Shown here: positions 32,719-41,604 of the stretch, piece after piece
Position numbering within the stretch: position 1 is the first letter of the stretch
Layout of the letters: each line of letters starts with the position of its first letter
Assembly: GCF_018130615.1 (NCBI RefSeq)
Contig: NZ_JAFCKB010000012.1
Location: 124,001 to 188,000 of the forward strand
From: Bradyrhizobium manausense
Lineage (GTDB): Bacteria > Pseudomonadota > Alphaproteobacteria > Rhizobiales > Xanthobacteraceae
DNA length: 64,000 nucleotides
Reading direction: 5' to 3'
Program-made: the position numbers and the translations under genes
Notes under the pieces: model-generated
What the model was told of the DNA's origin: nothing
Databases searched by the model: none
What the model saw: only the letters and a program-made list of their open reading frames with translations

Positions 32719-33447
32719 GTGGCCCAGGAACTTGCAGGAAAAGTCGCCGCGATCACCGGCGCCGCGTCGGGCATCGGTCTCGAATGCGCCAGAACGTTGA
32801 TCGGGGCGGGTGCGCGGGTGGTGCTGATCGATCGGGCAGAGGAAGCGCTGAGCAGTGCGCGCGTCGAGCTGGGCGACCGGGCGATCCCGTTGCGTATCGA
32901 TCTCACCGATCCCGTGAGTATGGAAGCCATGATGCCGCAGGTGCTGGAGAAGGCGGGCCAACTGGACATCTTTCATGCGAATGCAGGCGCCTATGTCGGC
33001 GGCGAGGTGCTCGGCGGCGACCCCGATGCCTGGGACCGCATGCTCAACCTGAACGTCAATGCGCTCTTCAGGTCGATCCATGCGGTTTTGCCGCACATGG
33101 TGGAGCGCAGGAGCGGCGACATCATTGTCACCAGTTCGATAGCCGGCCTTGTCCCTGTCGTCTGGGAGCCGATCTATACTGCGTCCAAGCACGCCGTGCA
33201 GGCGTTCGTGCATACCGTGCGCCGACAGGTCGCCAAATACGGATTGCGTGTCGGTGCCGTTGCGCCAGGCCCTGTCGTGACCGCACTCATCAAAGACTGG
33301 CCCAAGGAGAAGATCGAGGAGGAGATGGCGGCCGGCGGCCTGATGCAGCCGGTGGAAGTCGCGCAGGCGGTGCTGTTCATGTTGACGCGTCCGAGAAATG
33401 TCACCATCCGCGACCTCGTCATTCTGCCGCAAAGCAACGATCTGTAG
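32719..33447 (+). CDS. rbtD: Ribitol 2-dehydrogenase (short-chain dehydrogenase)
   Basis: 242 residues from a GTG at 32719. NAD site [19 protein letters not shown], the NAG motif as [13 protein letters not shown], catalytic Ser in [13 protein letters not shown], and Tyr-x3-Lys in [15 protein letters not shown]. Several long stretches, including [14 protein letters not shown] and the ending [15 protein letters not shown], closely recall Klebsiella ribitol dehydrogenase. It would oxidise ribitol to D-ribulose with NAD+. It starts 25 bases after the permease gene and precedes the kinase that would phosphorylate ribulose. Confidence 0.85.
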   Translation: MAQELAGKVAAITGAASGIGLECARTLIGAGARVVLIDRAEEALSSARVELGDRAIPLRIDLTDPVSMEAMMPQVLEKAGQLDIFHANAGAYVGGEVLGGDPDAWDRMLNLNVNALFRSIHAVLPHMVERRSGDIIVTSSIAGLVPVVWEPIYTASKHAVQAFVHTVRRQVAKYGLRVGAVAPGPVVTALIKDWPKEKIEEEMAAGGLMQPVEVAQAVLFMLTRPRNVTIRDLVILPQSNDL

Positions 33448-33477
33448 CATCTTCAGATCGGCGACCTGGATGGCTTC

Positions 33478-35103
33478 ATGACCAAAGAATCCGCTGACCG
33501 CTATTTTCTCGGCATCGATGTCGGCACGGGCAGCGCACGAGCCGGAATCTTCGATGGCTCCGGCAGACTGATTGCGAGTGACAAAGCTCCTGTCGCACTT
33601 TGGCAGGAGGCCGGCGACATCGTCGAGCAGTCGAGCGAGGACATCTGGCGTGCCGTGTGCCGCAGCGTGCGTAGCACGGTTGGACAGGCCGACATCGCGC
33701 CGGACAGCATTGCCGGCATCGGCTTTGACGCGACCTGCTCGCTGGTGGTGTTGGGCGAAGGGGGCGAGCCGCTACCCGTCGGTCCGTCCGGCGACCCCGC
33801 TCGCAACGTCATCGTCTGGATGGATCACCGTGCGGCCGATCAGGCCCGCCGCATCAACCAGACGGGCGAGAAAGTTCTCGAATATGTCGGCGGAAGCATC
33901 TCTCCCGAGATGGAGACGCCAAAACTGCTGTGGCTCGCCGAAAACATGCCCGGCACATTTTCCCGTGCGTGGCAGTTCATGGACTTGACGGACTTCCTGA
34001 CCTGGCGTGCGACTGGGAGCTTGTCCCGCTCCATTTGTACCGTGACGTGCAAGTGGACCTATCTGGGCCACGAAGCCCGATGGGATGACAATTTTTTCCG
34101 GTCGGCCGGCCTCGGTGTACTGGCGGACGAGCAATTCCGCAGGATCGGCACCGAGATCGTACCGGGCGGAACAAGGCTGGCGGCGGGCCTGACTGTGGAC
34201 GCTGCTGCCGATCTCGGTCTTCTGGCGGGGACGCCCGTCGCTGCAGGCCTCATCGATGCACACGCCGGCGGTGTTGGTACGGTGGGCGCACGCGGCGCGG
34301 CCGGCACGGTGCTTACGCGGATGGCCTATGTCTTCGGAACGTCGGCCTGCACCATGTCGACCACGACGCAACCGTCCTTCGTTCCCGGTGTTTGGGGACC
34401 TTATTTCTCCGCCATGGTGCCTGGGCTTTGGCTCAATGAAGGTGGGCAGTCGGCTGCCGGCGCTGCGATCGAGCGCCTTTTGCAGATGCATCCGTATTCG
34501 GCGCAGGCGACGCGTGCTGCAAGTGAGGCACAGCAGACGCTTGCCGATTGGCTCGCCGCTGAAGTCGAAGCACGCGGCGGTGCCGGGATGATTCCGGACT
34601 TGGTCGGCGAACTCCATGTCATCCCGGAATTTCTCGGCAATCGCGCGCCGTTCGCGGATCCTGACGCGCGTGCACTGATTGCCGGACTTGATATGCGCTC
34701 GGATCTGGAGAGCCTGCTGGCGCTTTATCTCGCCGGCCTGTGCGGCCTCGGCTACGGGGCTCGGCAGATCGTTCGGGTCCAGCAGGAGAAGGGTATCGCA
34801 GTTGATACGATCGTGGTCAGCGGCGGCGCCGCAAAGAGTCGCCTCGTGCGACAGGTGCTCGCCGATACGACGCGTTTGACGGTCGCTGCATCGGCATCTC
34901 CGGAGGCCGTTCTTCTCGGCTCCGCGATGCTCGGATCAGTCGCTTCGGGGGACCATGCAAATCTCGGCGAGGCGATGCTGGCGATGTCGGTCTTGGGAGA
35001 AGTCCATGAGCCCCAGGCGGCTTTGGCGGACTGGGCCGATCGGCGCTTTGAAGCCTTTGAGGCCCTGCAGAAGGTCGGCCGGACAATTAGAAGCGCTTCT
35101 TAA
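33478..35103 (+). CDS. FGGY-family pentulose kinase, probable D-ribulokinase
   Basis: 541 residues. The actin-like ATPase fold shows LGIDVGTGSARAGIFDGSGR at the N-terminus and, in the second domain, VVSGGAAKSRLVRQVLADTT. FIGFDATCSLVV-type and WMDHRAADQARRIN motifs match the FGGY pentulose kinases of the ribulokinase group. Following ribitol 2-dehydrogenase by 30 bases, it should convert D-ribulose to D-ribulose 5-phosphate, which enters the pentose phosphate pathway. D-xylulose or L-ribulose cannot be excluded from motifs alone. Confidence 0.85.
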   Translation: MTKESADRYFLGIDVGTGSARAGIFDGSGRLIASDKAPVALWQEAGDIVEQSSEDIWRAVCRSVRSTVGQADIAPDSIAGIGFDATCSLVVLGEGGEPLPVGPSGDPARNVIVWMDHRAADQARRINQTGEKVLEYVGGSISPEMETPKLLWLAENMPGTFSRAWQFMDLTDFLTWRATGSLSRSICTVTCKWTYLGHEARWDDNFFRSAGLGVLADEQFRRIGTEIVPGGTRLAAGLTVDAAADLGLLAGTPVAAGLIDAHAGGVGTVGARGAAGTVLTRMAYVFGTSACTMSTTTQPSFVPGVWGPYFSAMVPGLWLNEGGQSAAGAAIERLLQMHPYSAQATRAASEAQQTLADWLAAEVEARGGAGMIPDLVGELHVIPEFLGNRAPFADPDARALIAGLDMRSDLESLLALYLAGLCGLGYGARQIVRVQQEKGIAVDTIVVSGGAAKSRLVRQVLADTTRLTVAASASPEAVLLGSAMLGSVASGDHANLGEAMLAMSVLGEVHEPQAALADWADRRFEAFEALQKVGRTIRSAS

Positions 35104-35164
35104 ACCTCTACCTCGCGGGGCGGCTTCGAGGCGCTTCATTGACATGTTCAGCCGATCAACCGGA

Positions 35165-35188
35165 CTGCCGCCGCAGGATCGGCGGCAG
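35165..35188 (+). terminator. Possible terminator hairpin after the ribitol operon
   Basis: CTGCCGCCG (35165-35173), loop CAGGAT, CGGCGGCAG (35180-35188): a nine-base perfect stem 60 bases after the kinase stop. No U-run follows, so it may only stabilise the message end or work together with Rho. Confidence 0.4.
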
Positions 35189-35474
35189 CAGGCTGGCGCG
35201 CCACGACGACAGGCGAACGCGTCTCGTTACTGTAGCGGGCAGACGGGCGGACGGCGAATGGTGGCTCCATAGGCAGCCGCATAGTCGTCAGCGTCGCACG
35301 CCTTGGGGCAAGGATGGTATCGGTCTCTGCACCGGTCGGCCGGAGGCCGGCGAGATGCGGCGCGCGCAGCGTTTCCATTGCATCGACGATCGCTGCGGGC
35401 GTACCGGCCGGAGATGAGCGCAGAATATTTGGGCGCAGGCGTCGGCCATGCAAAACGCCGAAACGCAGGGACCC

Positions 35475-35552
35475 GCCATAAGAATTCGCTATGGCGGCAG
35501 ACCGCAGTCGTGCTTCCCCCGCCCGCAGCCGCAAATCTATTTTTTACCGTCG
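35475..35552 (+). promoter_or_regulatory. LysR-type operator and promoter of the HAAT/aminotransferase operon
   Basis: GCCATA-N9-TATGGC (35475-35495) is an inverted repeat with the T-N11-A core of LysR sites. It continues as CTATGGCGGCAGACCG (35489-35504). The same arrangement occurs at 42582-42611 next to the LysR gene. Further on, CGCAA-N3-TATTT-N2-TACC-N-TCG (35530-35552) is also shared with 42629-42651 and may hold the -10. The binding-protein gene starts at 35638. Confidence 0.7.
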
Positions 35553-35637
35553 GCCGCAGCAATAATTCCAAGAGCAAGATCGCAAAAGCGGCGGAGTGGT
35601 CAGGCGCATAGATTTGCAGCAGCAACGGAGTGGGGAC

Positions 35638-36822
35638 ATGACGATCGAGTTGAGCCGACGGGGATTTTGCATCGGAACCGCTCTGATTGGGCTTCAGACG
35701 ATCTCCTCCGGTGCCTTCGCACGGAGCGAGGACGGTACCGTCAAGCTCGGCCTGGTCGCCCCGATGAGTGGTCCGAATGCCCGCTACGGCGCCTTCTCGC
35801 TGCGCGGCGCCGAAATGGCCGCGAAAGAGATCAACACAGCCGGAGGCGTCGGTGGCCGCAAGATCAGCGTCATGCCCGCGGATAGCCAGGGGACGCCGGT
35901 CGAGGGCGTTTCGGCGACGCGACGCCTGATCGACCAGAGCCAGGTCGACTACATCATCGGCGACGTCTCGAGCTCGGTCACGCTCGCGATGCAGCCGGTG
36001 GCCGAGGACGCCGGCGTGCTCCTGCTCAATGCCGCCTCGTCGAACCCGATGATCACCTACAAGGCCGGCGTCGGCGGCTTTAAATGGACCTACCGCAACT
36101 ATCCGACCGACGAGAACCGTGCGCTGATCGTGCTGCAATATGCGGCCGAGAAGAAGGGCTTCACCAAATACGCCGTTCTCTCCGTCGACACCGATTATGG
36201 GCGCGCGGCCATCGAGTTCACCAAGAAATATCTTCCGCGTTTCAAGAGCCAGATCCTGACGGAAGACTATTACAAGGAGGGCGAGGTAGATTTCCGCAGC
36301 GTGCTCTCCAAGATCCGCGATTCCGGCGCTCAGGCCATCATCATGTACGGCAACGCCGATTCGACGCCGATCGTCGGTCGCCAGATGATCGAGGTTGGGA
36401 TCGCTGGCAAAATTCCGCTGATCGGTAATGCCGAATTCAATACGGCGAGCTCGATCAAGGCGGCGCCGAAGGCGCTCGAAGGGGCCATCGAGGCGGCCGC
36501 CTGGCTTCCGGCATATGATTCTCCGAAGAGCAAGGCCTTCGTGGAGAAGTTCATTGCCGAGTACGGCGAGGCGCCGAACAATCACGCCTATGTGCATTGG
36601 GAGACGGTGCATCTGCTGGCCAAGGCGATCGAGCAGGCCCAGAGCATCGACCGCGAGAAGGTTCGCGCCGCGCTCTCCGCCATCCACTACGAAAGCGCAG
36701 TTGGCGAGGTGACGTTCGACGATCACAATCAAGCTCGATTGCCGATGATCCTGCTCGAGATCGAGCACGGCAAGCCCGCGATCAAGGGAGCCTATTCGGC
36801 CGAGATCGACTATCCGAAGTAA
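35638..36822 (+). CDS. HAAT-family ABC transporter substrate-binding protein, Tat-exported
   Basis: 394 residues from the ATG at 35638 (GGAGTGGGGAC upstream). ELSRRGFCIGTALIGLQ is a twin-arginine signal, so the protein probably folds before export. The mature part is Peripla_BP_6 (VKLGLVAPMSGPNARYGAFS, LRGAEMAAKEINTAGGVGG, later VDYIIGDVSSSVTLAMQPVA). It is the binding subunit of the four-gene Liv-type importer that follows. The LysR-linked hydantoinase operon suggests a cyclic amide or amino-acid derivative as ligand, which is an inference. Confidence 0.88.
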   Translation: MTIELSRRGFCIGTALIGLQTISSGAFARSEDGTVKLGLVAPMSGPNARYGAFSLRGAEMAAKEINTAGGVGGRKISVMPADSQGTPVEGVSATRRLIDQSQVDYIIGDVSSSVTLAMQPVAEDAGVLLLNAASSNPMITYKAGVGGFKWTYRNYPTDENRALIVLQYAAEKKGFTKYAVLSVDTDYGRAAIEFTKKYLPRFKSQILTEDYYKEGEVDFRSVLSKIRDSGAQAIIMYGNADSTPIVGRQMIEVGIAGKIPLIGNAEFNTASSIKAAPKALEGAIEAAAWLPAYDSPKSKAFVEKFIAEYGEAPNNHAYVHWETVHLLAKAIEQAQSIDREKVRAALSAIHYESAVGEVTFDDHNQARLPMILLEIEHGKPAIKGAYSAEIDYPK

Positions 36823-36842
36823 GGCAGCGCAACGGGACTGAC

Positions 36843-37715
36843 ATGTTGTACACGGTCATCGAACAGGTCGTTAACGGCATCGTATCCGGATCGGTTTATG
36901 CGATCGTTGCCGTCGGCATGACGATGATCTTCGGCGTGCTGCGCGCTATTAACTTCGCCCACGGCGAATATTACATGCTCGGGACCTTCGGGGCTTGGTT
37001 CGCGATCGACTATTTCGACCTGCCCTATCCGGTAGCGATCGTGATCGGTGTGGTGGCGACGGCGCTGATCGCCGTCGTGGTCGGCAACTTCGTGATGCAA
37101 CGCATCGTGGGGGCGCCAGCTGAGGCCGGAGTGCTCGCGACGCTCGGCGTCGCGCTGATCCTGCAGAACACCGTTATCCTGGTGTTCGGCGGAAGCTACA
37201 AGTTCTTCTCCGGCGGCTACATCGAGCCGGTGACGCTGTTCGGCTTCACGCTGGCCGAGCAGCGCATCCTGATCATCATCGTCGGCCTCATCGTGTTCGT
37301 CGGCCTCGAGCTGATGGTCACCTACAGCCGGATCGGCAAGGCGATGCGCGCGGTCTCGCAGAATATCGAGTGCTGTGCGGTCGTCGGCATCGACGTTCGC
37401 CATATCGCGCTATGGACCTTCATTCTCGGCGCCGGCCTTGCGGGGCTGTCGGGCGTGCTGACCGCGCCCGTCAACGTCAGCGTCTACGGCGGCATGGGCG
37501 AGCTCATCACGTTCAAGACGCTGCCGATCATCATCATGGGCGGGCTCGGTAACGTGCGCGGAACTTTCGTCGCGGCGATGATCCTCGGCATCGCCGAGAG
37601 CCTGGTCGCGACCTATGTCGGGCTGCAGTTCCGCGACACCGTCGGCTTTGCGACCCTGATGCTGGTGCTGATGTGGCGTCCGCACGGGCTGTTCTCCGCG
37701 CAAGCACGCTTCTGA
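36843..37715 (+). CDS. Branched-chain/amide ABC transporter permease, LivH type
   Basis: 290 residues from the ATG at 36843, 20 bases after the binding-protein stop. Hydrophobic throughout. GIVSGSVYAIVAVGMTMIFG and VLRAINFAHGEYYMLGTF open it, LATLGVALILQNTVILVFGG is central, and AMRAVSQNIECCAVVGIDVR is the conserved cytoplasmic loop. The C-terminal GMGELITFKTLPIIIMGGLG with RPHGLF completes the LivH pattern. It forms half of the channel with the 37726 permease. Confidence 0.92.
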   Translation: MLYTVIEQVVNGIVSGSVYAIVAVGMTMIFGVLRAINFAHGEYYMLGTFGAWFAIDYFDLPYPVAIVIGVVATALIAVVVGNFVMQRIVGAPAEAGVLATLGVALILQNTVILVFGGSYKFFSGGYIEPVTLFGFTLAEQRILIIIVGLIVFVGLELMVTYSRIGKAMRAVSQNIECCAVVGIDVRHIALWTFILGAGLAGLSGVLTAPVNVSVYGGMGELITFKTLPIIIMGGLGNVRGTFVAAMILGIAESLVATYVGLQFRDTVGFATLMLVLMWRPHGLFSAQARF

Positions 37716-37725
37716 TCGCTGGGAT

Positions 37726-38745
37726 GTGACATTGACCGAGATCGTCCGAGACCAGACCATGACACCGGCCGAGAGCCCAGTCGCAAAGACGGGGGCGGAT
37801 CTGCGCATCCCGTTCGGCCTTGCACTTGCGGGGCTGGCATGCATGGCGCCGCTGTTCCTCGGCAACTACCCGCTGCATGCGATCATCATCGCGTTGATCT
37901 TCCTGCTCCCGGCCCATGGTCTCAACCTGCTGCTTGGATACACCGGTCTGCTGTCGCTGGCGCAGGCCGCGTTCTTCGGTATCGGCGCCTATGCCTCGGC
38001 GCTGCTGGCGGTGCATTTCGGCACGCCGTTCTATCTGAATTTCCTCGCCGCCGGGCTCGTCGCCGGTGCGATCGCGCTTCCGCTCGGCATTCCTGCGCTG
38101 CGGCTGCGCTCGACGTCGTTCGTGATGTGCACGCTCGGTTTCGTGATCATCGGACAAGCGATCGCGAAGAACTGGATTGGTCTGACGCGCGGCGACATGG
38201 GCCTGGCGGCCATTCCCAAGCCTTACTTCGCGCTAGGACCGGCCTCGTTCACGGTGTCCGGGACCGTCGGGTTCTACTATCTGGTGCTCGCCATTGCAGC
38301 CCTCGCGACCCTGGCGGTCTATCTGATCGTTCGCTCGCCGGCCGGCCGCAACATGATCGCCATTCGCGAAAACGAGACGCTGGCGGAATCCGTAGGGATT
38401 CCCACCTGGCACTACAAGCTCATCGTGTTCATGATCAGCGCCGTCTTTGCCGGCCTCGGTGGGAGCCTCTATGCGCATTACCTCACCGTGGTCAGCCCGC
38501 TGACCTTTCAGATGTACTATTCGACGACGATGCTGATCATCGTGCTTGGCGGCGGAGCGGGGACGATCTCGGGCGTCATCTTCGGCAGCCTGCTGTTCGT
38601 CGGCCTTACCGAAGCCCTGCGCGTCGCGCCGGAGCTGCGCATGATCGCATACGGCTTCTTCCTGCTCGGGCTGGTGTTCTGGTTCCCGAACGGGTTCGCG
38701 CCGCTGATCGGCCGCTTCTGGTCATTCCTCGAGAGGCGCAAATGA
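37726..38745 (+). CDS. Branched-chain/amide ABC transporter permease, LivM type
   Basis: Up to 339 residues from a GTG at 37726; TTG 37732 and ATG 37759 are alternatives. It shows LIFLLPAHGLNLLLGYTGLL and SLAQAAFFGIGAYASALLAV, the LivM hallmark, then RSPAGRNMIAIRENETLAES as the cytoplasmic loop. Its stop overlaps the next gene's ATG (ATGA at 38742-38745). Confidence 0.92.
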   Translation: MTLTEIVRDQTMTPAESPVAKTGADLRIPFGLALAGLACMAPLFLGNYPLHAIIIALIFLLPAHGLNLLLGYTGLLSLAQAAFFGIGAYASALLAVHFGTPFYLNFLAAGLVAGAIALPLGIPALRLRSTSFVMCTLGFVIIGQAIAKNWIGLTRGDMGLAAIPKPYFALGPASFTVSGTVGFYYLVLAIAALATLAVYLIVRSPAGRNMIAIRENETLAESVGIPTWHYKLIVFMISAVFAGLGGSLYAHYLTVVSPLTFQMYYSTTMLIIVLGGGAGTISGVIFGSLLFVGLTEALRVAPELRMIAYGFFLLGLVFWFPNGFAPLIGRFWSFLERRK

Positions 38746-39512
38746 GCGGGCTGCCGATCCTCGACATCTCCGGGCTTTGCAAGTCCTACGGCGCCGTGCG
38801 CGCGGTCGATGGTGTCGACCTGCATGTCGATCGCGGCGAAATCTGCGGGCTGATCGGGCCCAATGGATCCGGAAAGTCTACCTTCTTCGATTGCGTGACC
38901 GGGCTTGCGAGGCCCAGCGCAGGAGCGGTGAAGCTCGATGGCCAGGACATCACGGGCTGGTCGCTGAGCGATATCGCGCGGCAGGGGCGCATGCTCCGCT
39001 CCTTCCAGAAGACGGTCGTGTTCTCGGCGCTCGATATCGAGGAGAACCTCGTCATCGCCGGCCAGATGTTCACCTTTCCCGGGATCTGGTCGACCTTCGG
39101 GATCGGGGCCGCCGCGCGCAATCGTGTCGCGGCCTTGCGGGAGCGGGCGCGCGAGCTGATCAAGATCGCTGGTCTGTGGGACGTGCGCTTCCAGGCCGCG
39201 GGAAAACTGTCCGGCGGACAGCAGAAGCTGATTCAGTTCGCCTCGATGCTGATGCCGGAGCCAAAACTCATCCTGCTCGACGAGCCCATGGCCGGGATCA
39301 ATCCGAAACTGATCGAGCGTGTGGTGGAGAGTATTCGTCTTGCCAATGCCTCGTTCGGCGTCAGCTTCCTGATCATCGAGCACAACATCGACGTGGTCAC
39401 GAGCCTGTGCAGGCGCGTGGTCGTGCTCGACCAGGGCCGCAAGCTCGCTGAAGGAACGCCGGGCGAGATCGTTCAGAACCAGGCGGTGCGGGAGGCCTAT
39501 CTCGGTGGCTGA
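38742..39512 (+). CDS. Branched-chain/amide ABC transporter ATPase, LivG type
   Basis: 256 residues, with GAGAGGCGCAA before the ATG. Walker A is IGPNGSGKSTFFDCVTG, the Q-loop is in RSFQKTVVFSALD, the signature is LSGGQQKLIQFASML, Walker B is LILLDEPMAGINP, and the switch is IIEHNIDVV. The LivG-type C-terminal EGTPGEIVQNQAVREAYLG is present. Overlaps livM by four bases and livF by eight. Confidence 0.93.
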   Translation: MSGLPILDISGLCKSYGAVRAVDGVDLHVDRGEICGLIGPNGSGKSTFFDCVTGLARPSAGAVKLDGQDITGWSLSDIARQGRMLRSFQKTVVFSALDIEENLVIAGQMFTFPGIWSTFGIGAAARNRVAALRERARELIKIAGLWDVRFQAAGKLSGGQQKLIQFASMLMPEPKLILLDEPMAGINPKLIERVVESIRLANASFGVSFLIIEHNIDVVTSLCRRVVVLDQGRKLAEGTPGEIVQNQAVREAYLGG

Positions 39513-40245
39513 ATCTTCGCTCCTGATCAAGGGACTGCGCGCGGGTTATGGCTCGCTCGACATCCTCAACGGCGTCGATCTCGACGTGCCGCAGGGGCAG
39601 TTCGTCGCGTTGATGGGCCCGAATGGGGCCGGCAAATCGACGCTGCTTAAGACGCTCTACGGCATGACCACCGTCAAGGGTGGCAGCATCAATTGGCGGG
39701 GCAAGGACATCTCGGCCTTCAAATCGCGGGCGATCCTGGCTGAGGGAATCTCCTGGGTGCCGCAGGGCCGCTGCAACTTTCCAGTGATGACAGTCGACGA
39801 AAACCTGCAGATGGCCGCCTACACGCTGCGCGACAGCAAGGTGAAGGCCGAGCGCGACTATGTCTACGACCTCTTTCCCATCCTGAAGACGCGTCGCAAC
39901 ACGCTCGCCGGCAACATGTCCGGCGGCGAGCAGCAATTGCTCGAGGTCGCGATGGCCGTGCTGCAGCGGCCAAAAATCCTGTTGGTCGACGAACCCTCGG
40001 TCGGTCTGTCGCCGACTGCGATCGGCATCGTGTTCGACGAACTGCTGCGCATCAACGCGGCTGGCCAGACCATCTTGTTGGTCGAGCAGAACACCAAGAA
40101 GGCGATGCAGGTTGCGCAGCGCGCGGTCATTCTGCGGCTCGGCAAGGTGATCTGGGACGGTCGCCCCGCTGACATCACCCACGATGAGCTCGGCGAACTC
40201 TTCCTCACCGGCCGCATGCGCGGTGAGACCGACGTCGAGCATTAA
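39505..40245 (+). CDS. Branched-chain/amide ABC transporter ATPase, LivF type
   Basis: 246 residues from a GTG inside the end of livG. Walker A is [17 protein letters not shown], the Q-loop is in WVPQGRCNFPVM, the signature is MSGGEQQLLEVAMAV, Walker B is ILLVDEPSVGLSP, and the switch is LVEQNTKKAMQ. It completes a five-gene importer and is followed 29 bases later by the aminotransferase gene. Confidence 0.93.
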   Translation: MAESSLLIKGLRAGYGSLDILNGVDLDVPQGQFVALMGPNGAGKSTLLKTLYGMTTVKGGSINWRGKDISAFKSRAILAEGISWVPQGRCNFPVMTVDENLQMAAYTLRDSKVKAERDYVYDLFPILKTRRNTLAGNMSGGEQQLLEVAMAVLQRPKILLVDEPSVGLSPTAIGIVFDELLRINAAGQTILLVEQNTKKAMQVAQRAVILRLGKVIWDGRPADITHDELGELFLTGRMRGETDVEH

Positions 40246-40274
40246 GACGACTTGCAACTCAAAGGACGACCACA

Positions 40275-41483
40275 GTGACGATCTTCGTGCCGGCCGCGCG
40301 CGTCTCGCGCATCAAGATTTCTCCGACAACCGCGGCGTCCGCACGAGTGCGCGAGCTGAAGGCCGCTGGCCGCGACATCGTCGACATGGCGATCGGCGAG
40401 CCCGATTTCGACACGCCTGACGACGTCAAGGCAGCGGCACATGCGGCGATCGACCGCGGCGAGACCAAATATACCGCCGTCAACGGCACCGTGGCGCTGC
40501 GCAAGGCGATCATCGCCGACTACAACCGCCGCCTTGGTTTGGAATATGCCGACAACGAGATTTGCGTCGGCGGCGGCGCCAAGCAGATCCTGTTTCTTGC
40601 GCTGATGGCCAGTGTGGAGGAGGGGGCTGAAGTCATCATTCCCGCGCCCTATTGGGTCTCCTATCCCGACATGGTCATTGCCAATGATGGCAAGCCGGTC
40701 ATTGTCCGATGCTCCGAGAATCAGGGCTTCAAGCTGACGGCGGAGGCGCTGGAGGCCGCGATCACGTCGAAGACGCGCTGGCTGATCCTCAATGCGCCGT
40801 CGAACCCGACCGGCGCGGCCTATTCCCGTAGTGATCTCGAGGCGCTCGGCGCGGTGCTGCAGCGCCATCCTGATGTCCTCGTGCTCTCCGACGACATTTA
40901 CGACCAGATCTGGTACCGCGACGAGCCTGCGACCACGCTCGCGGCGGCGGTGCCTGCCTTGAAGGATCGCATCCTGCTCACTAACGGCGTGTCCAAGACC
41001 TATGCCATGACCGGATGGCGCATCGGCTATGCCGCAGGTCCCGCGCCGCTGGTCGCGGCGATCAACAAGCTGCAGTCGCAAATGTCGTCATGCCCGTCGT
41101 CGATCAGCCAGGCGGCTGCGGCCCATGCGCTGACCAGCGACCAGTCATTCGTTCACGACAGTGTCAAGCTCTACAAGGAGCGTCGCGATTATGCCTGTGC
41201 CCGGCTGAACGCGATTCTCGGCCTGTCGTGCCTGGTGCCGGATGGTGCCTTCTATCTCTATCCCGGCTGTGCCGGCGTCATCGGCAAGACCACGCCGGAT
41301 GGCAAGGTCATCGAAAACGATCTTGATTTCGTGCTCTATCTTCTGGATGGCGTCGGCCTCGCCGCGGTGCAGGGCGCTGCCTACGGGCTCTCGCCGTATT
41401 TCCGGCTGTCGATCGCGACTTCGATGGAGGCGATCAAGGAGGCCTGCGACCGCATCGAGCAAGCCTGCCGGGTGCTTCGCTGA
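40275..41483 (+). CDS. Class I/II aminotransferase (aspartate aminotransferase-like, PLP)
   Basis: 402 residues from a GTG at 40275. PLP sites are visible: GGGAKQILFLALMA for the phosphate, APYWVSYPDMV with the stacking aromatic, NAPSNPTGAAYSRSDL with the Asn, VLSDDIYDQIWY with Asp and Tyr, Lys241 in NGVSKTYAMTGWRIGYAAGP, and an Arg near the end in PYFRLSIATS for the substrate carboxylate. It would swap an amino group between an amino acid and a 2-oxo acid. As the last gene of the importer operon, it probably acts on the imported compound or its product. Confidence 0.9.
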   Translation: MTIFVPAARVSRIKISPTTAASARVRELKAAGRDIVDMAIGEPDFDTPDDVKAAAHAAIDRGETKYTAVNGTVALRKAIIADYNRRLGLEYADNEICVGGGAKQILFLALMASVEEGAEVIIPAPYWVSYPDMVIANDGKPVIVRCSENQGFKLTAEALEAAITSKTRWLILNAPSNPTGAAYSRSDLEALGAVLQRHPDVLVLSDDIYDQIWYRDEPATTLAAAVPALKDRILLTNGVSKTYAMTGWRIGYAAGPAPLVAAINKLQSQMSSCPSSISQAAAAHALTSDQSFVHDSVKLYKERRDYACARLNAILGLSCLVPDGAFYLYPGCAGVIGKTTPDGKVIENDLDFVLYLLDGVGLAAVQGAAYGLSPYFRLSIATSMEAIKEACDRIEQACRVLR

Positions 41484-41531
41484 GCGCTGTTCGGGGACGG
41501 ACGAGAAAGGCTGACGGCTTGAGAGGAATAT

Positions 41532-41545
41532 CATTGAAATCAATG
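41532..41545. promoter_or_regulatory. Small palindrome upstream of the LysR gene
   Basis: CATTGA-AA-TCAATG is a perfect 14-base palindrome 60 bases before the LysR start codon, with TTGAAA (41534-41539) inside it as a possible -35. It could be an autoregulatory site, but nothing else supports this. It is unlike the GCCATA-N9-TATGGC element. Confidence 0.3.
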
Positions 41546-41604
41546 GGCTAGATAAAGGATATTGCTGGTCAGGATCACATTCTCAGAGCTGGTATTCGGC
41601 CCCT

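Larger units (their letters stand above)
35104..35637. other. Long intergenic region between the ribitol and HAAT operons
   Basis: 534 bases without a supported gene. The left part has a hairpin (35165-35188) that could end the ribitol message. The leftward frame 35157-35534 has no stop but shows no domain I recognise; it may be decayed coding sequence or shadow. The right part, from 35475, carries the promoter-like element shared with the hydantoinase operon. Confidence 0.5.

Noticed and set aside
35227-36768. 513-codon leftward open frame
   Set aside because: It lies opposite the HAAT binding-protein gene, which has a Tat leader, a ribosome site and clear family motifs. The leftward product shows no domain and is a typical GC-rich shadow frame.
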